Assembly: GCA_964561925.1 (NCBI GenBank)
Contig: CAZLRW010000006.1
Location: 1-64,000 of the forward strand
DNA length: 64,000 bases
Reading direction: 5' to 3'
From: SZUA-430 sp964561925
GTDB taxonomy: Bacteria; Pseudomonadota; Alphaproteobacteria; Micropepsales; Micropepsaceae
Positions within the stretch are counted from its first letter, which is position 1. Each line of letters opens with the position of its first letter. A model generated the notes under the pieces. It was given only the letters and a program-made list of their open reading frames with translations, did no database searches and was not told the origin of the DNA. Position numbers and translations under genes: made by a program. Of the stretch, positions 51,809 to 58,972 are shown piece after piece.

Positions 51809-52426
51809 ATGGCTAATAATGTTGATATCAATATTTATGACAAGCAGCCCACAGCCCCGATCGCCCTCGTCATGGCGCTCGCCCTTGCCGCTTGGGCGCT
51901 CACTGTCGCTTGGGCGGCGGCGGAGGGCTTCTTTCTCGCGATTCCCATGCCGTTCATCGCCCTCTTCGTAGCCGGCGGCATCGCACTTCCGACGCTCACC
52001 TACGCCCTCAGCCCGCCGTTGAAGCGGTTCTTCCGCAGCGCCGGACTCTTTCCGTTGACGATCTTGCATGTCTGGCGGGTACCCGCCGCCATGGCGTTCT
52101 TCGCTTATGGCCTTGCCGGCGCATTGCCGCCCCTGTTCTGGATTCTCGCAGGCGTCGGCGATCTGATCGCGGGGCTCTACGCCGCGCGGCTGCTCTTGAG
52201 GCCCGGCGATGCACGCTACTATCGCCGCTTTCACCTCTTCGGCTTTGCCGATTTCGTGGTCGCGGTGGGCACGGGTCTTACGTTCACGCTTCTCGAGGAT
52301 CCGCGCATGGCGACGATTGCGGTTCTCCCCATGGCGCTCATTCCGCTGTTCGGCGTCGGCGTCTCGGGCGCCAGCCACTTGATCGCATTCGACGTGATGA
52401 GGTTCCGAAATAATACGGGGACATGA
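51809..52426 (+). CDS. Membrane protein, 205 aa, in MarR operon
   Basis: About six hydrophobic segments. The N-terminus MANNVDINIYDKQPTAPIAL is followed by membrane stretches such as IALVMALALAAWALTVAWAAA and PAAMAFFAYGLAGALPPLFWIL. I do not recognise it. The TTGATATCAA palindrome lies in codons 5-8, so MarR could bind over its start. Possibly a transport or stress protein under MarR control, by position only. Confidence 0.72.
   Translation: MANNVDINIYDKQPTAPIALVMALALAAWALTVAWAAAEGFFLAIPMPFIALFVAGGIALPTLTYALSPPLKRFFRSAGLFPLTILHVWRVPAAMAFFAYGLAGALPPLFWILAGVGDLIAGLYAARLLLRPGDARYYRRFHLFGFADFVVAVGTGLTFTLLEDPRMATIAVLPMALIPLFGVGVSGASHLIAFDVMRFRNNTGT
51822..51831. promoter_or_regulatory. Candidate MarR operator 2 (TTGATATCAA)
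   Basis: Second exact copy of the 10-bp palindrome, here extended to an 18-bp near-palindrome (AATGTTGATATCAATATT). It sits in the first codons of the membrane protein gene. Confidence 0.55.
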
Positions 52427-52632
52427 CAGAGCTATGTCGGTCGCCCTTGCGCGGGCAAGCCCGCGTCATCCTTCGCCACCGCGCGCTCGTGACGCACGCA
52501 CCTGAGGCCTTCCTCCCGGACGACGCACTGCAACATATCCCTTGCCGCCTTGTTGGTTATCGGCGAAGCGGTTAGGCTCCCCCGGCCGCGCGAACCCTCG
52601 TGCGGAACAGGGGAACCAACTGGAGAGTCCAA

Positions 52633-52929
52633 ATGGGCAGAATCGTAGGCCTGCTGATCGCGCTCTTGGTCGTCGGCGGCGGCATCTATTGGTACATGAA
52701 CAGAGACAAGGCTGCGGCGCCGGCCGATCCGGCCACGGAAGAGGTGGCACCTCCGGCCGATCCCGCGGCTGATCCGGCCGCAGCGACCGACCCCGCAGCG
52801 GCGCCCGCCGACCCGGCAGCCGACCCGGCTGCGGCGCCCGCCGATCCGGCAGCAGCGCCCGCCGATCCGGCAGCGCCCGCCGACCCGGTGCCCGCACCGC
52901 CGCCGCCGAGCGATCCGACGCAACAGTAG
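52633..52929 (+). CDS. Membrane-anchored protein with Ala-Pro-Asp repeats
   Basis: 98 aa. A single N-terminal membrane segment (GRIVGLLIALLVVGGGIYWY) is followed by a run of short repeats such as PADPAAAPADPAADPAA, ending PPPPSDPTQQ. The acidic, proline-rich tail would be extended, likely spanning the periplasm. No catalytic domain. The start has a GGAGAG site. A terminator follows directly. Repeat-based, so sequence similarity will mislead. Confidence 0.7.
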   Translation: MGRIVGLLIALLVVGGGIYWYMNRDKAAAPADPATEEVAPPADPAADPAAATDPAAAPADPAADPAAAPADPAAAPADPAAPADPVPAPPPPSDPTQQ

Positions 52930-52956
52930 TCGGCAACACGTTCGAATTGAGGACAA

Positions 52957-52985
52957 GCGGCCGGCCCAAACGCCGGCCGCATTTT
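52957..52985 (+). terminator. Rho-independent terminator after the PAD-repeat gene
   Basis: GCGGCCGGC-CCAAAC-GCCGGCCGC hairpin (9-bp stem) followed by ATTTTC, 27 bp past the stop codon. Confidence 0.7.
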
Positions 52986-53051
52986 CGTGGGCGGCATGGC
53001 ATTCGCCGCGGCGCCTGCGTAGCATGGTCCGCGAACCAACCGCGACAGGGC

Positions 53052-55376
53052 ATGGCCGAAAACGCGCAGCCTCGAAAACTAGCCACCATCGTAGCACTCG
53101 ACGTCGCCGGCTATTCCGCGCGCACCGAGGCCGACGAATCCAAGACCACCGCTGAAGTTGCGGCACTGCGCAGCGTCATTGAAGCCGTCGCCGCGCGCCG
53201 CGGCGGACGCGTCTTCAACACGGCCGGCGACGGTTTCATGCTGGAATTCGCCTCGAGCCTCGCCGCCGTTGAAGCCGCGCTCGAACTCGCCGAAACCTGC
53301 GAACCGAAAGTGCGTGTCGGCGTGCATCTGGGCGACGTCGTCGTGCAGCCGAACGGCGATCTGCTCGGCCACGGCGTGAACGTCGCGGCCCGCCTCATGG
53401 CCAAGAGCGATCCAGGCGGTGCACTGATCTCGGCCGCGGTACGCCAGACGATCAGGGGACCGCTCGCCGACCGCCTCGTCTCGCGCGGTGTCTTCCATCT
53501 CGACAAGATGGCCGAAACGATCGAGGCGTTCGCGTTCGACGCCGCCGGCCCAACCGCCGGCGTCGCGCCGGCCGGAATCGTTCGTGGCCCCATGGGCTCC
53601 GGTAGCCGCTTTCCGGCAAGACTGAGCGCGCGCAGCTGGTTCCTCGTCGCCGGTGTCTCGACGGCCGTCGCGATCGGCGCGGTCGTCGCACTGACGTCGC
53701 GCACGAACGCGCCCGCACCCGCCGACAAGTCGATCGCAATCCTGCCGTTCGAAAACCGCTCCCCGCGCAGCGACGACGCCGAGTACGGCGACTGGCTGTC
53801 GGAACTGATCGGTAGCCTCTTGGGCAAGTCGAGCGACCTCAAGGTCATCTCCCAGTCCTCGGCATCGGCCTTCAAGGGCAAGCAGGTCGGACTGCCGGAC
53901 ATCGCCGAGCAACTCGGTGTCGCGCTGGTGCTCGAGGGCAGCGTACGCAGCGAAGACGACGACATCGTCATCAGAGCCCAGCTGATCAACGCCGCCACCG
54001 ACACGCAACTCTGGGCCGACGTCTACCCGCGCAAAAACGACGACGCGCTGGCCGTCCAAAGCGAAGTCGCCGCCAAAGTGGTCGCCGGTGTCGCCGATGC
54101 CCTAAAGGTCACGATCGCCGAAGCCGAACGGCAAGCGCTCACCCCCACGAGGAAGCCTGAAGCCTACGCGGCCTACCGCGAAGCGGTGAAACTTTACCGC
54201 ACCTCGGTGGAGGCGGACGTACGCCGCGCGCAGCAACGTCTGGAGAGCGCCGTCGCACTCGATCCCGGCTTTGCGGCCGCCTGGGCTTTGTCGGCGCGCG
54301 TTCACTCCTACCTCTACTTCAACCGCACCGACGCCACCGAAGGCCGCCGCGCCGCCGCCGCGCAGGCGCTCGCCGAAGCAAACCGCCTCAAGCCCGAACT
54401 CGCGGAGGTGATGCTGGCCGGCGCCTACTTCGAATATTGGGTGAAGCGGGATTTCGAGGGCGCGCGCCTTCGGTTCGAACAACTAAGCGCCAAGTGGCCG
54501 AGCAACGCGGACGTGCTGACCGCGCTCGCAAGCATCACCCGCCGCCAAGGCCGTTGGGACGAGAGCAAGACCTACTTCGAACGTGCGGTGGCGATCGATC
54601 CGTTTCACGCCGGCCGGCGCTTGAGCGCGGCGAATCTGCGCCTTGCCACGCGCGACTTCGAAGGCGCATTGCGCCAGCTCGACGCCGCCATGAAGGAACT
54701 TCCCAGAGAGATCAACCGCCTGCCGTTCGTCGCCGAGAAGGCGCGGGTCTACCAGGCCCAGGGCCGCCTCGACGAGGCCGCGAAGCTGCTCGAAGGGCTC
54801 GCCCCCGAACCCGACGGCGACGTCGTCGAACCGCTCGTCGCGCAGGCGCTGCTGCGCCGCCGGCCCGAGACGGCGATCGGCCCCCTCGAAACGCTGCTGC
54901 AACGCGACGAGGCCCAAGGCTCCGTCGGCCGCGCGTCGATCGATCTGAACCTCTATCTGGGACAATTGCGCCGCCTCGCCGGCGACCCGGCCGGTGCGAG
55001 AGCGAACGACCGCGAAGCACTCGACGAACTCAAAGTCGAACTCGCAAAGCAGCCGAACAACGCCGACGTCCACTCCTACCTGGCGCTTGCCTATAGCGGC
55101 CTCGGCGACCGCGCGAACGCGATGAAGCACGCGGCCCTCGCCGTCGCCACCGTCCCCGTCGCGAAAGACGCGCTCAGCGGCGCCTACTACCTCGACATCC
55201 AAGCCCGGACGCTCGCGCGGCTGGGCGACCGCAACGCCGCCATCCCGGCGATCGAAGCGCTGATGAAGCGCCCCGCGCCCATGCCGCTGACGCCGGCGTT
55301 GCTTCGGCTGGATCCGGATTTCGACAAGCTGCGAGCGGATGCGCGGTTCAAAGCGCTCGTGGCCGAGAACCCCTAA
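53052..55376 (+). CDS. Class III adenylate/guanylate cyclase-domain protein with TPR repeats
   Basis: 774 aa. N-terminal class III cyclase domain with metal aspartates D17 (ALDVAGYS) and D60 (NTAGDGF) and transition-state N110/R114 (GVNVAARLMA). The lysine expected just before the TxGD turn is an asparagine (N56), so purine specificity is unclear. A TolB-like segment (KSIAILPFENRS, near 228-240) follows a membrane segment about 195-215, then TPR-like helical repeats to the end. Such proteins are common in Alphaproteobacteria. Start ATG 53052; longer frame upstream lacks homology. Confidence 0.88.
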   Translation: MAENAQPRKLATIVALDVAGYSARTEADESKTTAEVAALRSVIEAVAARRGGRVFNTAGDGFMLEFASSLAAVEAALELAETCEPKVRVGVHLGDVVVQPNGDLLGHGVNVAARLMAKSDPGGALISAAVRQTIRGPLADRLVSRGVFHLDKMAETIEAFAFDAAGPTAGVAPAGIVRGPMGSGSRFPARLSARSWFLVAGVSTAVAIGAVVALTSRTNAPAPADKSIAILPFENRSPRSDDAEYGDWLSELIGSLLGKSSDLKVISQSSASAFKGKQVGLPDIAEQLGVALVLEGSVRSEDDDIVIRAQLINAATDTQLWADVYPRKNDDALAVQSEVAAKVVAGVADALKVTIAEAERQALTPTRKPEAYAAYREAVKLYRTSVEADVRRAQQRLESAVALDPGFAAAWALSARVHSYLYFNRTDATEGRRAAAAQALAEANRLKPELAEVMLAGAYFEYWVKRDFEGARLRFEQLSAKWPSNADVLTALASITRRQGRWDESKTYFERAVAIDPFHAGRRLSAANLRLATRDFEGALRQLDAAMKELPREINRLPFVAEKARVYQAQGRLDEAAKLLEGLAPEPDGDVVEPLVAQALLRRRPETAIGPLETLLQRDEAQGSVGRASIDLNLYLGQLRRLAGDPAGARANDREALDELKVELAKQPNNADVHSYLALAYSGLGDRANAMKHAALAVATVPVAKDALSGAYYLDIQARTLARLGDRNAAIPAIEALMKRPAPMPLTPALLRLDPDFDKLRADARFKALVAENP

Positions 55377-55389
55377 AGACGTCCGGCCC

Positions 55390-55752
55390 TCACGCCGTCT
55401 CGTCGATCTCTTTCGCTTCCGCGAGCCGCTTCTCCGCCATCGCCTTCATGTGGCGCGCGTGACGCAGCATCTCTTCGGCCGGGTATTGCCATACGACGTC
55501 GCCGCTCTCAGCGTCGACCGAGCGATAGACGAAGGATTTCAGCGCCGGGTCGCGCGTGATGGTCAGGTGGCGCGCCTCGCGGGCGGCGGCGGCTTCGTCG
55601 CGCCGTTCGCGTTCGCGCTCGCGCCGTTCGTTGCCGGCGCGGTTGTCGGTCTGCGTTTCTTTCGCAGGCTCGACCTGAGGCTCGGTCCGCACGGGTGCTG
55701 CGGCGCGCGCCGCCTGCTGCACCGATGCTGCAAGTTGGATGGGATCGCTCAT
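55390..55752 (-). CDS. FlaG-like flagellar protein
   Basis: 120 aa. The C-terminal half, DPALKSFVYRSVDAESGDVVWQYPAEEML, follows the FlaG pattern (a short strand-turn with DxxSG and QxPxEEML). The N-terminal half is polar and R/E-rich. It lies 91 bp downstream of a flagellin gene on the same strand. FlaG proteins influence filament length in other bacteria; here the role is inferred from family and position. Confidence 0.72.
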   Translation of the reverse strand: MSDPIQLAASVQQAARAAAPVRTEPQVEPAKETQTDNRAGNERRERERERRDEAAAAREARHLTITRDPALKSFVYRSVDAESGDVVWQYPAEEMLRHARHMKAMAEKRLAEAKEIDETA

Positions 55753-55791
55753 ATCCGTTCGTCCTCAATCCGAAGCGGATCCGAGAGAGTC

Positions 55792-55821
55792 GCGGAGCCG
55801 GCGGTTACGCACCGGCTCCGC
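55792..55821 (-). terminator. Hairpin after first flagellin gene
   Basis: GCGGAGCCGG / CCGGCTCCGC, a 10-bp stem 23 bp past the stop. The following bases (GACTCTCTCGG on the minus strand) lack a clear T-run, so it may attenuate rather than end transcription into the FlaG-like gene. Confidence 0.45.
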
Positions 55822-55843
55822 GCTTACTCAACGGCCGGTCCGG

Positions 55844-56668
55844 TTAGCGGAACAGGCCCAACAGCACCGACGGCGCCTGGTTGGCGATCGACAGCGCCTG
55901 GATGCCCAGCTGCTGCTTCGTCTGCAACGCCTGCAAGCGCGCGCTCTCCGTCGCGAGGTCGGCGTCGACGAGGTTGCCGATGCCGTTCTCGAGTTCGTTC
56001 GAGAGCTTGGACATGAACGCCTTGTGGATGCCGAGCTTCTTCGAGTCGGTACCCAGCTGCGCCAACGCCAGCGTCAGGTTGTTCAGCGAGGTCTCGATCG
56101 TCGCGACCATCGTCGAAGCAGTCGCCGCCGTCGACACGACGCCGGCTGCAGCGACCGTCACGATCGAACCGCCGAGCGACATGTTGCGGCCCGTCGCCGT
56201 CACGAACGACGTACCGTCGGCGTTCGCGAACGCTTGGATGTTCGACGTGGTCGAGGTCACGAGGTTCGCACCGTCGAACGTCGCGTTCGCCAGCGTCTTC
56301 GTCACCTGATCGCGCAGAGCGACGAAGTCCGCGTTATAGGCGGCGCGGGCGTTCGCGTCGATCGACGAGTCCTTCGCGGCCAGCGCCTTTTCCTTCATTT
56401 CCTTGAGCAGGTCGGCGACCGCCGTGCCGGCGGCGATGCCGGTGTCGACGACGCTGATCGCGCGGTTCAAGCTGTTCTGAACGGAGTTCAGCGCCTGCAC
56501 GTCCGTGCGAAGACCCTGGGCAATGGCGAAAATGGCGCCGTTGTCCTTCGGACCGGAAACGCGCAAGCCGGTGTTGACGCGGTTTTGCACGTCGGCCAAC
56601 GCCTTGTTCGTGGCGTTGAGGTTCTGCAGCGCAACCATGGCGCCGTAGTTGGTGTTCACTGACGTCAT
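55844..56668 (-). CDS. Flagellin (copy 1)
   Basis: 274 aa. Canonical flagellin ends: N-terminal SVNTNYGAMVALQNLNATNKALADVQNRVNTGLRVSG and C-terminal LATESARLQALQTKQQLGIQALSIANQAPSVLLGLFR. The central region is short, as usual in Alphaproteobacteria, and rich in S and T that could be O-glycosylated by the FlmG-like protein downstream. Start ATG 56668, after an AGAGATTCC leader. A sigma-54 promoter lies about 70-85 bp upstream. Close relative of copy 2. Confidence 0.95.
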   Translation of the reverse strand: MTSVNTNYGAMVALQNLNATNKALADVQNRVNTGLRVSGPKDNGAIFAIAQGLRTDVQALNSVQNSLNRAISVVDTGIAAGTAVADLLKEMKEKALAAKDSSIDANARAAYNADFVALRDQVTKTLANATFDGANLVTSTTSNIQAFANADGTSFVTATGRNMSLGGSIVTVAAAGVVSTAATASTMVATIETSLNNLTLALAQLGTDSKKLGIHKAFMSKLSNELENGIGNLVDADLATESARLQALQTKQQLGIQALSIANQAPSVLLGLFR

Positions 56669-56697
56669 TGGAATCTCTCCGTTCTGGTCGTGGTTTG

Positions 56698-56727
56698 GCG
56701 TTTTGCCCGCGGAGCGTTTTGCCCGCG
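56698..56727 (-). promoter_or_regulatory. Paired ftr-like repeats in flagellin 1 leader
   Basis: The 14-mer GCGTTTTGCCCGCG occurs at 56698-56711 and again at 56714-56727 (minus strand: CGCGGGCAAAACGC twice, 16-bp spacing), between the sigma-54 promoter and the start codon. Probably DNA- or RNA-level control elements. Confidence 0.5.
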
Positions 56728-56738
56728 ACGGAAAGATC

Positions 56739-56753
56739 GCAACCTCCATACCC
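56739..56753 (-). promoter_or_regulatory. Sigma-54 promoter of flagellin 1
   Basis: Minus strand GGGTATGGAGGTTGC: GG at -24 and GC at -12 with exactly 10 bp between, and TTGC intact. It matches the TGGCACG-N4-TTGC pattern at the key positions. Predicted leader about 60 nt. Confidence 0.65.
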
Positions 56754-56873
56754 TAGAAATTTGCGCGTTGCGTTCAGCGCCCGCTAACCTTCGCGCGCGA
56801 GGCCGCACTAGCGAAGACGCCTCGCCTTAACCCGCCGTTCGCCATGCGCCGCCGGAGAGACCGGCACAAACGG

Positions 56874-56911
56874 CCCGGCAGAATTTGCCGGAGGCGGAAA
56901 AACTTGCCGGG
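56874..56911. promoter_or_regulatory. ftr-like elements between the flagellin genes
   Basis: CCCGGCAGAATTTGCCGG at 56874-56891 is an inverted repeat, and a second CCCGGCAAG (minus strand) occupies 56903-56911. They lie about 125-170 bp upstream of the flagellin 1 sigma-54 site, a normal enhancer distance. Confidence 0.45.
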
Positions 56912-56920
56912 TCGGACACG

Positions 56921-56951
56921 AAAAAAGGCGGCGCGAAACGCGCGCCGCCTT
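56921..56951 (-). terminator. Rho-independent terminator of flagellin 2
   Basis: Minus strand AAGGCGGCGCG-loop-CGCGCCGCCTTTTTT: an 11-bp stem followed by six T. About 55 bp past the stop of flagellin 2. Confidence 0.9.
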
Positions 56952-57006
56952 GAAGGAAGAGCCGAGTGGTTCGCCCGCGCCGCCGTCCGGCGCGCGAGCG
57001 TCTGCG

Positions 57007-57834
57007 TTAGCCGCGGAACAGGTTCAAGATGACCTGCGGCGACGAGTTCGCGATCGAGAGCGCCTGCACGCCAAGCTGCTGCTTGACCTGCAACGACTGC
57101 AACCGCGCGCTTTCCTTGGCGAGGTCGGCGTCGACCAGGTTGCCGATGCCGTTCTGCAGCTCGTCGGAAAGTTTGGCGATGAAATTCTTGTGCATCGTCA
57201 CCTTCTTGGCGTCCGTGCCAAGCTGGGACATCGCAAGGTTCAGCGCGTTGAGCGAGGCTTCGATCGTCGTGATCATCGTGCTCGCCCGCGCGGCCGTCGA
57301 AATCGTCGACGTGGTCGCAACCGACACGATCGAGCCGCCGAGCGTCAGGTTGCGCGTGGCGACCGTGATGTAGGAGTTGCCGTCGGCGTTGGCCAAGGCC
57401 TGAATGTTGGCGACCGAACCGTTCAAAAGGTTCGAGCCGTCGAACGCCGCGTTCTCGATCGTCTTGGTGATCTGATCGCGCAGCGCCGTGAAGTCGGCGT
57501 TGTAGGCCGCCCGCGCGTTCGCGTCGATCGAAGGATCCTTCGCGGCCAGCGCCTTCTCCTTCATCTCCTTGAGCAGGTCCGAGATGCTGGTGCCCGCCGC
57601 GACCGCCGTGTCGGCGACGCTGAGCGTGCGGTTCAGGCTCTGGGTGACGGCGTTCAGCGCCATCACGTCCATGCGCATGTTCTGAGCGATCGCCCAGATG
57701 GCGCCGTTGTCCTTCGGGCCTGCGATCTTGAGGCCGGTGTTGATGCGGTTTTGAACGCCGCCGATCTCGGTATTCGTCTGATTCAGGTTCTGGAGCGCAA
57801 TCATCGCTCCGTAGTTCGTGTTGACGCTGATCAT
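57007..57834 (-). CDS. Flagellin (copy 2)
   Basis: 275 aa, closely similar to copy 1: N-terminal SVNTNYGAMIALQNLNQTNTEIGG and C-terminal LAKESARLQSLQVKQQLGVQALSIANSSPQVILNLFRG. Start ATG 57834, preceded by AAGGAG. Its own sigma-54 promoter lies 76-90 bp upstream and its own terminator follows, so the two flagellin genes are independent units. Probably an alternative flagellin in the same filament. Confidence 0.95.
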   Translation of the reverse strand: MISVNTNYGAMIALQNLNQTNTEIGGVQNRINTGLKIAGPKDNGAIWAIAQNMRMDVMALNAVTQSLNRTLSVADTAVAAGTSISDLLKEMKEKALAAKDPSIDANARAAYNADFTALRDQITKTIENAAFDGSNLLNGSVANIQALANADGNSYITVATRNLTLGGSIVSVATTSTISTAARASTMITTIEASLNALNLAMSQLGTDAKKVTMHKNFIAKLSDELQNGIGNLVDADLAKESARLQSLQVKQQLGVQALSIANSSPQVILNLFRG

Positions 57835-57909
57835 AGCTCGGGCTCCTTCCATTCTGGACTGCGTCGGGCGAACGTTCTTGTCGGGCGTTCGTCCTCTGGT
57901 GTGGTTACC

Positions 57910-57924
57910 GCAACCCTCGTGCCA
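57910..57924 (-). promoter_or_regulatory. Sigma-54 promoter of flagellin 2
   Basis: Minus strand TGGCACGAGGGTTGC, a perfect match to TGGCACG-N4-TTGC with GG/GC spacing of 10. Predicted transcript start near 57898 gives a leader of about 64 nt, the target region for FlbT in Caulobacter. Confidence 0.9.
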
Positions 57925-57949
57925 ACCGTCCGAAGCGCGGAACTCCGCT

Positions 57950-57978
57950 AAAAATAAGGCCCGCACGAAGCGGGCCTT
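57950..57978 (-). terminator. Rho-independent terminator of the flbT-flaF operon
   Basis: Minus strand AAGGCCCGC-TTCGT-GCGGGCCTTATTTTT: a 9-bp stem followed by a T-rich tail, about 57 bp past the flaF stop. Confidence 0.85.
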
Positions 57979-57990
57979 CAGGGTCCTTGT

Positions 57991-58003
57991 AAGTTTTGCC
58001 GGG
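57991..58003 (-). promoter_or_regulatory. ftr-like element upstream of flagellin 2
   Basis: Minus strand CCCGGCAAAACTT, identical over 13 bases to the element before flgB. It lies about 67-93 bp upstream of the flagellin 2 sigma-54 site, across the flaF terminator, so it would act as an enhancer, not a promoter. Confidence 0.5.
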
Positions 58004-58034
58004 CATTGACGACGCACCCGGTATTTCTTTCCGT

Positions 58035-58394
58035 CTACCCCACCGGGCGTTGCGACAGACCCGCCATGATCGTCTTGTTGACGTCGATGAGCGGTTCGAT
58101 CGACGCCCCGTTTCCGGCCGCCTCGCTGGAAAAGCGCGACACCCAAAGCGAAAGCGATACGATCTGCGCCCGAAGCGTATCGGGCAATTGATTGCCTTCC
58201 CCTGCGCAGTCGAGCGCGAAGGCGCTCCACATACGCCGGTTCCAATCGAGCGCGTCGACGAAACGCGCAAGGTCGGAACGCCCGGCCTTGTTGGCTTCGA
58301 TGAGCGCCTGCGTCACCTGCGCGAACAACCGGTACTCGGTGTCGCGCGGGTGCTCAGCGCTGCGCTGCGCCTTCTGATACGCTTGGAGCGACAT
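58035..58394 (-). CDS. flaF: Flagellar biosynthesis regulator FlaF
   Basis: 119 aa. Seen: LQAYQKAQRSAEHPRDTEYRLFAQVTQALIEA at the N-terminus and LDWNRRMWSAFALDCAGEGNQLPDTLRAQIVSLSLWV, the FlaF signature. In Caulobacter FlaF is needed for flagellin production and opposes FlbT. The gene overlaps flbT by 41 bp, so translation is coupled. Confidence 0.94.
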   Translation of the reverse strand: MSLQAYQKAQRSAEHPRDTEYRLFAQVTQALIEANKAGRSDLARFVDALDWNRRMWSAFALDCAGEGNQLPDTLRAQIVSLSLWVSRFSSEAAGNGASIEPLIDVNKTIMAGLSQRPVG

Positions 58395-58779
58395 AGGACA
58401 ATCTCACGTCTTCGAAGTCGAACAGCTGGCGGCACTTGATCAGTGCCTTGTAGTAATGGCCTTGCAGCACGTCGCGCGAGATCGCCACGCACGTGGCCAG
58501 GGCCTCGCGGTCGCTGATCGCGTTCATGAACTCGCCCATGCGGCCGACGAATTCCTCGTAGTACTGCTCGGTCTGCTCCGGATCGAGATAGAGCATCATG
58601 ATCGGGAAATAGATGCGCTTGGCGGGCGTGTTCGCCTCGTCCGCCTGCATGATGTCGCGGTCGCGCAGGATCGCGGCCTTGTTCTCGATGACGAGGCTGA
58701 CCCGGCGGTCGCCGTTCGTCAGAACCGCGCCGTTGAGCACGAATTTTTCACCGGGCTTAAGAGAGAGTTTCAGCGGCAT
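58354..58779 (-). CDS. flbT: Flagellin mRNA repressor FlbT
   Basis: 141 aa. Seen: LKLSLKPGEKFVLNGAVLTNGDRRVSLVIEN and ILRDRDIMQADEANTPAKRIYFPIMMLYLD, the FlbT signature. In Caulobacter FlbT binds the leader of flagellin mRNA and promotes its decay when the hook is unfinished. Start ATG 58779; an upstream ATG at 58815 lacks homology. Near-match CtrA boxes lie in the divergent region upstream. Confidence 0.94.
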   Translation of the reverse strand: MPLKLSLKPGEKFVLNGAVLTNGDRRVSLVIENKAAILRDRDIMQADEANTPAKRIYFPIMMLYLDPEQTEQYYEEFVGRMGEFMNAISDREALATCVAISRDVLQGHYYKALIKCRQLFDFEDVRLSYVAPSVSEGAAQR

Positions 58780-58864
58780 TTTGCACGCCCTTCCTTCGGT
58801 CTGCTGTGTCCCCAAGATAGCCCGCCATGGTTAAGGAACCGCTTCGCCGCCGGCGAAATCAACC

Positions 58865-58879
58865 TTAAGCTTTCGTTGA
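58865..58879. promoter_or_regulatory. CtrA-like box A, flbT/FlmG divergent region
   Basis: TTAA-GCTTTCG-TTGA: one perfect half-site, the second with one mismatch. 86 bp upstream of flbT. Confidence 0.4.
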
Positions 58880-58907
58880 GATCGAACGCATCCGCGGTCC
58901 CGCACGC

Positions 58908-58922
58908 TTAGCACCGCGTTAA
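58908..58922. promoter_or_regulatory. CtrA-like box B, flbT/FlmG divergent region
   Basis: TTAG-CACCGCG-TTAA: one mismatch from consensus. 51 bp upstream of the FlmG-like gene; TATTAT just downstream (58934-58939) could be its -10 region. Confidence 0.45.
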
Positions 58923-58972
58923 AGCGCCCGCTCTATTATCCGTAGACAGAACATCCGTCTAAGGAGCATCGC

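Noticed and set aside
18310..52425. Repeated ACGGGGACA near 18319, 47897 and 52415
   Set aside because: Two copies are inside well-supported coding sequence with natural translations and the shared core is only about nine bases, so chance is enough.
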